Part shown: piece after piece, positions 11,620 through 22,419 of the stretch | Position numbering within the stretch: the stretch's first letter is position 1 | Layout of the letters: each line of letters starts with the position of its first letter | Assembly (NCBI GenBank): GCA_934045075.1 | Contig: OW203726.1 | Span: 25,039,693 to 25,103,692 of the forward strand | Length of the DNA stretch: 64,000 nucleotides | Direction: 5' to 3' | From: Yponomeuta sedellus | Lineage: Eukaryota > Arthropoda > Insecta > Lepidoptera > Yponomeutidae | Notes under the pieces: generated by a model | What the model saw: the letters and a program-made list of their open reading frames with translations, nothing else | The model's database searches: none | Told to the model about the DNA's origin: nothing | Made by a program: the position numbers and the translations under genes

Positions 11620-12730
11620 AAGAATAATTGAAAATATACTTCTTTACTAAATTCCTAAATGTAACAAATAATAAATAGCAGCGGTAGGAAACAGTCAAGC
11701 TCGACGTTATGTAAACACGAAAAGGAAAACCTAGAATACCAAACTCTCAATCTTGACTTAATTAAGTACCTACAAGATGTACGTGTACTTTAAAATAACA
11801 AATTGAATTATTTGTGCGTGCAAATCAGGGCCCTTCAATCGTCACTGTCAGCTGAAATTCGTTTAGCAGCGCTTGGCGCTGGCCCCTGCTGCTAGGCCTT
11901 TGTACAGTCACTTACAAAGTTTTTTCGCTCAGTTCTGCTTGATCTTCCTTCCCGTTATAGTCTATACAAGTCACTATCAGAGAAATAATGTATAGTAGAT
12001 CTTTTAAGTGTGTTATGTGTATTGCAACTGCTTACAAAAAAAACATTGCGTAATCTATTGGAGAAAGCTTTTGCAATATGTAAACCTCCGTTAGAAACCA
12101 ATTCACCAAAATTTTTTACACTACTAGACAAAACAATTGCAAAAAAGACCGTCGCCGTAACATCCCGTCGTCTAGCGCACGGGCCGGCCTGTTTTCTGAT
12201 GGTATTATATCCTTAATTTTTAAGGCTAATATATGTGTAATGCTACTCTTAGAAATCGCCGGCCTCATTCTTTATGGATAGTCCTTAATTTATTGTAGAC
12301 TTTTAGTCCGGATCTACTTATGGGTGTTGTTATATCGGAAAGGTCCGACCAGGTTTCGCTCCGTTTCGCAGAGCTAAATTATGGTGAGCAGAGACGGTTG
12401 CTCGTCTCATACTGCGGGCAAGCGCGAGATGGGTGGGGCGGGTGCCGGCACCGGCTGCTGGGGATTCAGCGTGTTGTGCTTACGAAAGTATTAGTTAAAA
12501 ATGCCTTAATTTAATTTACTATAGGGGTAAATTGTATTTTTATAACAAAATTCGCATCAGAAGGTGGACGAACCAGTTGGAGGAGCAGTACAGTATGTTG
12601 CAGCAGGTATCGCTACAATTTATAAATTCTAAATACCGTTGGCGTTTATTTCATCAACAACGTAGACAGGTTGCGTGAAAAGTATACGAAGCCTAATAAG
12701 CTGTCTGGACCTCCTGGGGTGAAGATAGTC
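11620..12730. other. No gene recognised; one GC-rich patch
   Basis: A GC-rich patch at 12330-12480 begins with GTCCGACCAGGTTTCGCT, a phrase that recurs at 33652-33669, so it is probably a small repeat remnant. The remainder is unassigned. Confidence 0.35.
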
Positions 12731-12779
12731 CTATCAGCTATTTATTTTTTGAATATATCAGTAACATTTTATAATATTG

Positions 12780-12872
12780 TGTACGGCAATAGCTTAGATG
12801 TGTAAGCCTTTTTATGTATTTTGTTTTCTGGTGTGTACAATAAAGAGTTCTAATCTAATCTAATCTAATATT
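12780..12872 (+). repeat. LINE 3' end with (TCTAA)n tail
   Basis: TTTTCTGGTGTGTACAATAA leads to an AATAAA signal near 12838 and four TCTAA repeats. The phrase TTGTTTTCTGGTGTGTACAA recurs at 43984-44003, so two copies of one retroelement 3' end are present. Its 5' limit is not visible. Confidence 0.6.
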
Positions 12873-13233
12873 AACATTCAAATAAGAGATGGTAAATTCT
12901 TTACATTGTAATACATTAGTAATTTGATTTCTGATTGGAATTCGAAAACCATAAAGAACTTGTGTACCTGACTGTAGAATGCGGTCGCACGCAAGTGTAA
13001 ACGTCTCACGGGCGCGGGCGTCGCCCATTGATGCAATTACTGCTCACCCACAATCGACCAAGACGCGCCAATTTGCTAATTTTCACTAGAGCAAGGGCTG
13101 CCATTTGTTTTGAATTTTTCTTTAAAATACATGTTTTTAAAAACCTATTTAGAGGCTAAAAATTTCACCCATGCCTGTACGTAATACAGAGAATATTGTA
13201 AAGAGGTTCGAAATTTCACTGATGCCGTGAGTC

Positions 13234-13305
13234 GCCCATTGGCTCAATTGGTAGAGCGCTGGCACGGATAGCCAGAGGTTGCGGGTTCGAATCCCGGCAT
13301 GGGTG
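13234..13305 (+). repeat. tRNA-like module, first of three
   Basis: Box A TGGCTCAATTGG and box B GGTTCGAATCC are both intact. The anticodon stem CTGGC/GCCAG is perfect, but the loop ACGGATA lacks U33. A formal GGA anticodon would mean serine, yet the long serine variable arm is absent. This is a SINE promoter, not a functional tRNA gene. Confidence 0.75.
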
Positions 13306-13540
13306 AAATTTTTAGCCTCTAAATAGGTTTTTAAATTTGTTCCTTAGCACGGGTTAGTGCATTAAAAAAAAAAAGTGTAATCATGTGGGTACAGTGATAT
13401 CGTTCCGATGTTAAAACCTAACTGCAAAGTAGGTAGTCGGGGCTGTAAGTAATGCAATTTGCTTAAGTCAGATGTCGCTGCCTGTACGTAATACAGAGAA
13501 TATTGTAAAGAGGTTCGAAATTTCACTGATGCCGTGAGTC

Positions 13541-13612
13541 GCCCATTGGCTCAATTGGTAGAGCGCTGGTACGGATAGCCAGAGGTTGCGGGTTCGAATC
13601 CCGGCATGGGTG
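13541..13612 (+). repeat. tRNA-like module, second of three
   Basis: It resembles the first module but reads CTGGTACGG instead of CTGGCACGG, which weakens the anticodon stem. Boxes A and B are unchanged. Confidence 0.75.
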
Positions 13613-13849
13613 AAATTTTTAGCCTCTAAATAGGTTTTTAAATTTGTTCCTTAGCACGGGTTAGTGCATTAAAAATAAAAATAGTGTAATCATGTGGGTA
13701 CAGTGATATCGTTCCGATGTTAAAACCTAACTGCAAAGTAGGTAGTCGGGGCTGTAAGTAATGCAATTTGCTTAGGTCAGATGTCGCTGCCTGTACGTAA
13801 TACAGAGAATATTGTAAAGAGGTTCGAAATTTCACTGATGCCGTGAGTC

Positions 13850-13921
13850 GCCCATTGGCTCAATTGGTAGAGCGCTGGTACGGATAGCCTGAGGTTGCGG
13901 GTTCGAATCCCGGCATGGGTG
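13850..13921 (+). repeat. tRNA-like module, third of three
   Basis: It shares the CTGGTACGG variant with module two and has an additional change (GCCTGAGG for GCCAGAGG). The shared variant suggests that units two and three are each other's closest relatives. Confidence 0.75.
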
Positions 13922-14474
13922 AAATTTTTAGCCTCTAAATAGGTTTTTAAATTTGTTCCTTAGCATGGGTTAGTGCATTAAAAATAAAAATAGTGTAATA
14001 CATGTTTTTTACAACTTACCCCATGTCTTGGTGGTTTCACAATTATGCGCATATTTATGGCTTGACCGGACAGTTGAATACAATAACGATAAAAATATCG
14101 ATAATTGCGTTCCGCGTCGCATTAATTCGCGGATGCTCTCGTAACGACATACAACTGGCTGGTCCCCCAAAGTGAAACTTAGACCAAGAAAAGAATAAAA
14201 ACACACGAAGTTCGCTTTTGGCTACGCGCATACTATTTAAAGAGCAAAGTACGATTGCCATCATAAGAAATAGGTCACTAAATATAATAATATATATTTT
14301 TTATTTTGTGTATTTATGTAAATTATTTGTATTTATCTGTTGATAAATATTATTATTATTATTATAATTGATAAACTAATGTACACTATTGTTTAGGCAT
14401 GTATTCATTTATACCTCTGTAATAATCTTGTATATTTGTGCATCTACTTCCTTTTTCAATATATTAGTCCAGTC

Positions 14475-14605
14475 CATCCAAAGGTTGTCTGGAAGAGATC
14501 ACTTTTAGTGATAAGGCCGCCGTTTGTACTCTTAGATTAAGAAATATCTGTGTAATTTCCATTTTTATGTACAATAGTGTTCTATATCTCTATCTATCAA
14601 TCTAA
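14475..14605 (+). repeat. LINE 3'-end fragment
   Basis: CAAAGGTTGTCTGGAAGAGA and GATAAGGCCGCC are hallmarks of a common lepidopteran LINE 3' end. A minus-strand copy lies at 36925-37080. The fragment ends in a degenerate CTATCTATC tail. Confidence 0.6.
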
Positions 14606-14609
14606 ATAG

Positions 14610-16120
14610 TACAAATCGCGGCATATCAAGAATAATCGTCTCTGAGTAAAAATTACTAAGCCCGATAGTGCATGGACCTTTCTTTCTATACCTAACTTTC
14701 TATCACTAAAAGACAGCCATCAATTACCAACAAATGACACAATTCAAACCTGTCATTAAAATTTCATTTCAAGTCAAATCATACTTATTTACCATGTTGC
14801 GTTTCGTATGTATCGTCTTAAACTGAATGTCAAACATGATAGAGATTGCCTTCTGTTTCTTTCAAAATGTTGCGTAGGAAAGTAAGTACTGATGGCAGGA
14901 ATATTTATAGCGAACAATACTGCGATCGAGCCAAGTCATGTGGAATATTGCGCGTATGAGGGCCCTGGAGTAGGACTGCTGTGATGATGTCATTAGCAAA
15001 ATGACCTATCGGTTTGGGACAATCGTTTGATTTCTCCGTTTCGAGACTTCTGGCATAATCTTTGAGTCAATTTTTTGATTATTTATTGAAAGAACACAAA
15101 CAATTGTAACAATGTAGTTACAAGGCAAAAAAATGTAGATATACATTACATGTAATTGTATAACCTTTGGCGTTTTCTATAGTTTAATACATTATGTCTA
15201 CAAATAAAAACTCTTAATTATGCTGACAACAACATTCAAAGAGAAATTTGGTTTAGTACATCCAACAGCACATCAAACCCTACACATTTGCGATCTGCTC
15301 TGTTACGTTACCAGTGACTTTACAACAGACATCTGAACTAATCAACTATCTACACTATTAATACACTATTAATACACTATCTAACCTACTATGATCGAGG
15401 TTGCTAGACTTATCAATAATCTTTAAATGATCGATTTGATTAAATGGAGAGTACTAATAAAGAACTTTCCATTTCGGTCTAAGTCTAGATGCAGTTGCCA
15501 CTCACAACACGTGCTGGCTGTCTTTTAATCTGTTCCACCTAATCTAACGCTCGAAATAAAAATCCAAAACACAATTCACTTCTAAGCTGTTCGATCAGAT
15601 AGCGCCGCGACCTGTCAATGACATCCGCGCCTTTAATATGAGTTTTATTAAACGCACCTACAACAGTTTGACTACCCACACGACCGCAGCTTCCACCGCT
15701 TAGATATGTGCTACTGCCACCGACAAGATCGACACAAGTTACTTTTACCACCACTGCAATTCCACCTTAGCTTTCTAAAGATTTAAGTTCAAGTTTCAGT
15801 GTGCAGAGTTGGAGTTAGGTTAAGCTCGCATTTGAGGGTGAAATGTAGTAATGTGGTAACATCTGCCTTTATTTACGTTTTGGCTCGAAATCGCGGCACA
15901 ATGGGCGCGCCGAATCGGACCGAGTTTACAATAGGACGGGACGGAGGGAGCTGGGCCGCTGACGTGTAGGTATGGAGGGCTACTTACTACTGACCTTTCA
16001 GCTCTTTTATTGAGAACAGGACAATATTTTCGAAGCATTTGTTGTTTTCAAAATTGTAAGTCCAAGGTAATGGTATTGGAAGTCCAAAGTCACAATAATA
16101 AATTTTGATCCTTATATTAT
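14610..16120. other. No gene recognised
   Basis: Mostly AT-rich DNA with a short tandem CACTATTAATA repeat near 15353-15380 and a GC-rich patch at 15890-15990. On the minus strand, an ATG with good context near 16038 runs 17 codons into GTAAGT, but codon bias is absent. Confidence 0.35.
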
Positions 16121-16124
16121 TAAG

Positions 16125-16275
16125 TATCATTGTTATCATCATCAGCCAGCCATCAGTCATTGCCACTGCAGGATATGTCCTGCAGTGGCCTCCTTCGTGG
16201 TTTTCGAAGTTTCACGGTCTTGTGCCGCCCGCATCCAGAGACTCCCCGTCACCGTACCCAGGTCATCAGACCATT
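16125..16275 (-). repeat. LINE 3'-end fragment, minus strand
   Basis: It is related to the copy at 58-250. On the minus strand the 3' end has the inverted word GGACATATCCTGCAGTGGC followed by a GATGATGATAAC tail. Confidence 0.55.
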
Positions 16276-16279
16276 GCAA

Positions 16280-16850
16280 AGTACACTCAATAATATGTTT
16301 ACCAATATTATCGAGAATAACGTGTTAAATCAATGAATTGAAAGTTTTACACAGGAACACGATGTTTCTAAACCGCTAACACCAATACCAACCCCACCCA
16401 CCTATAGCAGCTAACCGAATAGTGTCCATATGCCAGAGCGCATCCCGAATTAATCAAAAATGAAGATAAATCTGTCCATTGTGGAAGTGCGCGGTGCAGA
16501 GCGGCCGACCGCTAAATGCGCACATAAATATGCACTTGACGACTCAACAGCGCAAATTAACCGCACCGGAGCTGCTTCTGGCACGCACGTAGAACAGAAT
16601 GGCGGGTTCACGTCGATCGGAACCTCCAATAGTAGAACATATCGTTTGCAGACATACAGATGAATTGGTAGCTGACAAAAATTGGTGGCACCGTGCTGTG
16701 CAAGTACAAAAAAACCAAAAGGCCGACACCACACAGCATAGATTATTATTAAATTGATTATTGTGCTTAATTATTATATTTGTATATGTTTATGTTTATA
16801 ATTATTGTACATATTAATACATAGTTTAATTTAAAAAATATATATTTGAC
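16280..16850. other. Unassigned; GC-rich island at 16440-16720
   Basis: The island is mixed-composition DNA with homeodomain-like AATTAATC words. It contains overlapping open frames on both strands and shows no protein signature. Confidence 0.35.
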
Positions 16851-16899
16851 AATAAAATATCACCTCACCGTTTGTGACTACCCCCATCTTCTCCACGTC

Positions 16900-16998
16900 A
16901 CCTGTTGGTTGGCTAGAATAAAATACTATTTAGTACTAAGCCCGCCAATTGTACAATCTTTACAGGTACAATAAAGAATTTAATAATAATAATAATAG
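16900..16998 (+). repeat. LINE 3' end with (AAT)n tail
   Basis: CTAAGCCCGCCAATTGTACA, then GGTACAATAAAGAATTTAAT and a run of AAT, form a polyadenylation signal and a simple-repeat tail. A minus-strand relative is at 56395-56480. Confidence 0.6.
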
Positions 16999-16999
16999 A

Positions 17000-19900
17000 T
17001 AAAGCCATGATTATCCGTTTTTTTTTTTTTTGACATTGCAGGTAATAAGTGCAATAAGCATATTATTAGCGATACAGATGGAGAAAGCAGTACTATTTAA
17101 AATAAACCTTGCAGAGCAAGCAGTGAGCCCGTGTCTTTAGACGTGACACCTGGCGCCTCTCTACTGAGTGTTCTAGGTTCTTCTGTAATAATTGTTGAAT
17201 GCCGGGCGCACTATTCCGTACGCGCGACATATGGCAGGCCACCCTCTCGCGACAAATAACTCTTTAAAAGATTGGCATCGCGAGGTACAAACTGTCCAAT
17301 CCATTACGGACAAATGGCGCGGTTTGCGCGCGAGCCCGGCGCGTCCGCGCGTCGCGTTAGCCCGCGCTAATCGAAGATCATTATCGCCCGTGATTCAATC
17401 AAAAATGTTATTAACAAAGATTTAGTGCGGCTTAACTCATGACAGAGTCTAGAGAGTTTTTACCGGGCAAGTGCATGTCAAGGATGGGATCCAAGTGAAA
17501 ACGTCCAGAAGTTTCCCGAGAGTCTTCGGCTTTGAAGAGGAAAGAGTGCTACGTATCTACCACAATGCCATTCTCAACAAGTTTAAAACGAAAGTTAGTC
17601 CTTAAGGAGCAGTCCTTTAAAGGCACATCAAATTCCGTCCCAGTGACTTGCTGGCTGGTCTCAATAGTGCAAGAGCTTACTACACCTTGCCGGTAGAGAT
17701 TACTACTTTCGATTTCCAGACAACAATCGAATGATTTGTCGTAACAATAATGATTCATGTCCGATTAGCGTTTTTCAAAATTGTTAAAATAGACGTGACC
17801 CACAAACACACAATCCTCAAAGAAAAGTGAACGTGACAAACTTATTCATATTTTTTATCATTTGTGAGATTATTGTTAACGTCATAAAGAGATTGGCTGC
17901 GATGTCGAGATCATTTTATGAAAACGTTGAATGGAAAGAGGATGGAGTTTTTTTATGTCTTGACTCTTTGTGTTAGCACAATCGCTGCACTATTGTGTGG
18001 CACATACGCGATAAGGGTTAAGCCGCCCCCTCGCCCCACCCGCGGTGTATGCGCAGATGCTCCTAGAACAGACTTTTACTTTTGGTGTCGTCTTCAACTT
18101 TCACCTCAAGAATAAGGCGATTTACATGTTTTTGTGCGCTCGAACACGTGTGAGAGGGCGCGACATCGGCCGAGATCGATCTCCCCGCGATACAGCGGCG
18201 TGGGCGCAGCATTGTACGAGGGCTCCTTTGTCCATTGTCTGCGGCGGCCGGGGGTGGCACTGTGACACATTTATTTTTGGACGAGTTTTTTACAGCGCCC
18301 ATTGTATTGGAAATTAGACATCGGCGCGGAGTTCACGAAACTCGATATTATCGACTCCTCTATCCGGCTGTATTGTACTCGCGAGATCTCCCGACTCCAA
18401 CCGTCGCGAGGCATCTGCATATTGCGCTATTATAATCGAAACAGGTTAGCTTTCCATTTCTATGAGAGCCCGAAAAATACGTTAGATGCTCCCGAGGACG
18501 CTAGTCGATCGGATAATTGATCAAAGCTGGACCGTTAGCCGCTATCAGCTGATTCCTTTCATGCGTGATGAATGGCCGAGGGCGAGCGCTAGAGATGTAC
18601 AAAAAGTAGTTGAGGGCTGGTTCCCGGGCAGCATCCGGTTCTTGCATTGACGCGACAATGCTGCTCTATGTGATCGGAACGAGTTTAACGTCCCGCGAGA
18701 TCTCACGGCGCGGCTCGCTTGTCTAATGCATGTCACTATATACACGAGATACAAGCGCGGTCGAATCTTCCCATCGCAGCCGGTGACAAAACTAATAGGG
18801 TTACCCAAAAACTTGACTGACACAAATCTATTTGTGATGAATTACATCCTCATCTTAATTGTAAAAAGGAAACAAATCCCGCGTTCTGTTCTGTCACAGC
18901 TTTTTTAAGACTTCTAGAGACTTCTGGGGTATTCAGGTCTTTGTAGCTCATGTCTCTGCAATTGAAGGATGTATCACCAAAGAGTGATCTCAAAGTTTAA
19001 TTAATACGGCGCTTTATTAATATGGCCCTTGAAGATAGTAAGTCTATCCCTACTTAGAAATTACTCTTTATATTACCAGCCGAAGCGAGATGGTAGTGAT
19101 GCTCCTTATGGGCTCGTTTTGTATTGCTGCGAAAAGAAATAAACGCAAAAACAATCAGTGGTGTAGGAATATCAAGTTTACGATAAATTTACAATAAAAA
19201 AATACAAATATGTTTATTTCCTCAATCCACAAATCCAGTATAGTAGATATGATATGTGGTAATGGTAGATGGCAATATAGATCAGACGAAACGAGAAATT
19301 CACAAATTTTATGAAGAAATCATAGACCAGAGACTAGAAAACCCTTAAGATTAAATAACTCTAAAATTTTGTTTGTTTTTTGATGAAAACAAAACTATAA
19401 ATCAACGAAGTTAATCGTATTTAGCCGAAGGATTCTAAATCATTGCTAATTATAACGAATAAACAGGACAGATAGTAAATCACTGAGCGTTATCAAGTAA
19501 ACGATCTCATCATCACGAGCCAAAAGGAAAATTTACCTACCAGGAGAAATCCATAAACTCTCTACTTTCTAAAACATTCCGAAATCAATTTTGTTCATCG
19601 ACATAATGTCGCGAGTCAAAAGTGAACATCGTGTATCTGCCGACATTTGGCCGAATAGTTTTTTTGGTAAATCTTTTTAATGTAATCTAGAAGCCGCGCA
19701 CATTTACATAAACCACTAACGGATCTGGCGAGAACCGGTCCCTCGCATGCTAATGCGTGATCTATTAGAAATCCACTCGTTCACAAGAAACAGATACTCT
19801 TGAGGATCTTTGTGAATCCACTTTTTAAATGATTATTCCAGTTCCTTTTCCATTTAAATAGTTGGTTGTCTACATTTTTCAGTTCCACCTTAAACTTATA

Positions 19901-22335
19901 TTGTATCCGAGTAGTTTAATCAAACTTAATAGAACTACCTACATATTCAATATCAATTCTGATCTTCAAGAAAGGAATACAAAATTACTTGGCTGGAACC
20001 AATCTGGTAGCTATCAATGTGTTATGGATCAGGCACTTTGAATAATCTTCACATCTATGTATATTTTATAACAAACCTCACAGTAGCAAGTGCTAATAAA
20101 AGTTTATACTTTTTATGGTCCATCAGAGATTTGATTCCCAAAATCCGTACAAAGTGGATCAGTCCGAGGTTTTGATGTTGTTTGCCGGTGGGTCGAGCCG
20201 TTAGACAGTTCACAGGGTCGCATCTCTTTCATGTGAGTCAAGTGACGACCCCCGTGCACCCGGCCGCCAGGTGATGCTCTCGGATAGACATGACAACAAA
20301 TAAAAAACCCTGACATAGATACAGTTAAGGTTGATGTTACCATAGCAAGTGACGGAGATGAAGATGCTGTACAAGTTTGGAACAAACTGGATTTTGAACT
20401 CTCTTTTAAAGGGACTGGTACGAATTTCGTTTGGACTGAGTTGATTATTAGAAGACAAGGAGATAACAAAGCGATCGCTGATCTGTAACTAGATCGTGGA
20501 TCTTGAAAAGGAAAAATAATAGTAAATACCACACCGGTCTCGTCTTGAACTCAGAATTTTGCGGTAAATGTCTTACTGGTCATGAATTGCGTAAAAACTG
20601 TACTGAGTTACCTCGATTGTTTATGTTAAACAACCGCAACCTGCTGATCCTGTTAGCGGTATTGTCACAACAATGCGACGCCAAATCCTTTCCAACGTAA
20701 CAATTGCAAATTTGTTAATTTATGCAAAGGGGAAGAGGAAGCAAAAAATACAAATAAAGATTAAGCACCTGAGCGACGCATGCGCCGGCGCAGGTACGGA
20801 CAGCTTCTACGAATTAATTACACTGCATTATGAGAAGCAGCGGGCACGAGCCTTTCGCATATTTTTTGCCTTCAGTGTCATCCGCATTTGCATCTTAACC
20901 GTCCGGTGGTATATCGTCACTCTCTGTTTCTTCACTGCGGTGGCTACACAGTACCTCATAGCAATTAAAATCCGTGACTTGCCCTGTCTCTCACATTGGG
21001 GTGACAAAACCATTTGTTTCCTGTGACCACAGATTTTTTGTCTGTAATTATAGGTACAGTTCAACGAGACGTAAACACAAGCTGCCTGCACCGGTGGGGG
21101 TCGCCGTGAAAAAATAACGAAACGGCTGAACAAAAGCTAATTATACTTTCATAAGGTGAGCCAACAATGAGCAGCCGATTGAAACAGTTTTGCCACCTCG
21201 GGCGAACTGCTAATTAACGGATTTTCTCACCTTTCGACAAAGACCTTTTTTGTGCGTTTAATGGTTCACATTGATTTTTTGTTTATAGGAAGTAAAAATC
21301 TGAGTAGCAGTTTTTGAGGTACTTTTTTTATTCGTCAATGTTTACTGCAGGATATTTATGGTGCAACGAAATTGTAATGTTAACGCAAGTAATGTTTTGG
21401 CGTCATCATCACATTGATGGCAGATTGTTTTGAATATAAAACGATTCTGCATCCTAATCCTACCGGCCTGGGTTTTCTAAGACTCAACTAATAGCGCCAA
21501 AACATTACGTTTTAAAATTAAACATTTTGAAAAATCCTGCGCATCAGAAAAGTATAATGTTGCTGACCCAATGTTTTCTCTCTGACCTTAAAATTGCTTT
21601 TGTGCTTACTACTATAATATGATCAATTCCATTATTTTATGAGGCAAATATGATGCTCTGTTTTCCTGTAGAGCCACGTGAGTGTCACCCTCGGCAGCAA
21701 TGGCGGCGGCTGAAACAATGCGATGACGGCACCGGACGCGCTGACCCGCACCTTTGCTCCGCGCATTGTGTTGTGCGTGTCTGACTGCAAACACTCCGCT
21801 CCTACCTACTTCTGCCCTATTTTGATAAAAAAAACATCCAAGTATCAATCTTCTATGTTTCTCGTGGAATATTTTTTCCCTGTACCTTGTCTGTAACCTA
21901 TGAACTGACACAAAAGTAACTAAAAATATATGTAACTCAGTTCTAAGAGATCTGAGGTTGGCTCACTCAAAATATTTTCTATTTTTTTCTAGAAAGCCAA
22001 ATGTCAGCCTAACAATCTTCCAATGGTGTGTCAAACGGTATTGAATAATCCGCAATTGACAGTGACGAGGTGACAATGGCGCAAACAGAATGCAAAAACA
22101 GGATTTTCGAAATCCCGTTGCTCTGGTCACACACTAGGAGAGTGCAGAAGACTGAAGGAAATGAAAGGAAGTAGAAGGAAAGTTTTTGCTAACGCGGTTA
22201 CATAACATAACATATGGTTGTGTTATGTTACGTTCTGTTCTGTTCCTATCCTAAAGGAGTAAGAAGGTTTTTATCTTTTTATCTTGTATTTTGTCGGATG
22301 TTTGAGCATGTACCAATGACCCTGTTTCCTAAGTT
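17000..22335. other. Repeat-poor stretch with CpG-rich islands
   Basis: No protein-coding gene is supported. GC-rich islands of 100-500 bp lie near 17190-17400, 18000-18540, 20770-20850 and 21700-21800. A YY1-type AATGGCGGC word is at 21699, and a CATGCGCCGGCGCAGG word is at 20780. Open frames here, such as those around 18045-18520 and 20113-20532, overlap on both strands and show no domain. Confidence 0.35.
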
Positions 22336-22344
22336 TCAAACATT

Positions 22345-22415
22345 TGTGTGCTATGGTGCTCATTAGGGGAGGGCTAACTCCAGCAGTGGACTAATAATAG
22401 CCTGATGATGATGAT
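22345..22415 (+). repeat. 3'-end repeat fragment, 'ATCCCCAACCCGCATG' family
   Basis: Only the last 70 bp remain: ATGGTGCTCATTAGGGGAGG, AGCAGTGGACTAATA, then a GATGATGATGA tail. Confidence 0.6.
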
Positions 22416-22419
22416 ACAT

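Larger units (their letters stand above)
13126..14009 (+). mobile_element. T-element 2: trimeric tRNA-derived retroelement with 13-bp target duplication
   Basis: AATACATGTTTTT occurs exactly at 13126-13138 and 13997-14009. Between them lie a short inverted 3' segment (AAAACCTATTTAGAGGC ... CACCCATG) and then three direct copies of a unit of about 307-309 bp. The tRNA-like modules start at 13234, 13541 and 13850. Each unit ends in GCATTAAAAA-type sequence and TAGTGTAA, and continues into GTGGGTACAGTGATATCG. One target duplication enclosing all three units shows that the array was inserted as one object or expanded after insertion. Confidence 0.85.

Noticed and set aside
12850..12870. Telomeric repeat
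   Set aside because: The unit is TCTAA rather than the insect TTAGG/CCTAA, and it is the tail of a LINE 3' end.
13126..14009. CRISPR array
   Set aside because: Units are over 300 bp, carry tRNA-like promoters and a target duplication, and the genome is eukaryotic.
15979..16038. Minus-strand 17-codon ATG frame ending at GTAAGT
   Set aside because: Start context and donor are good, but codons are AT-ending and the peptide has no signature.
20113..20532. 139-codon minus-strand frame
   Set aside because: No domain, no codon bias, and another overlapping frame is open on the same strand.
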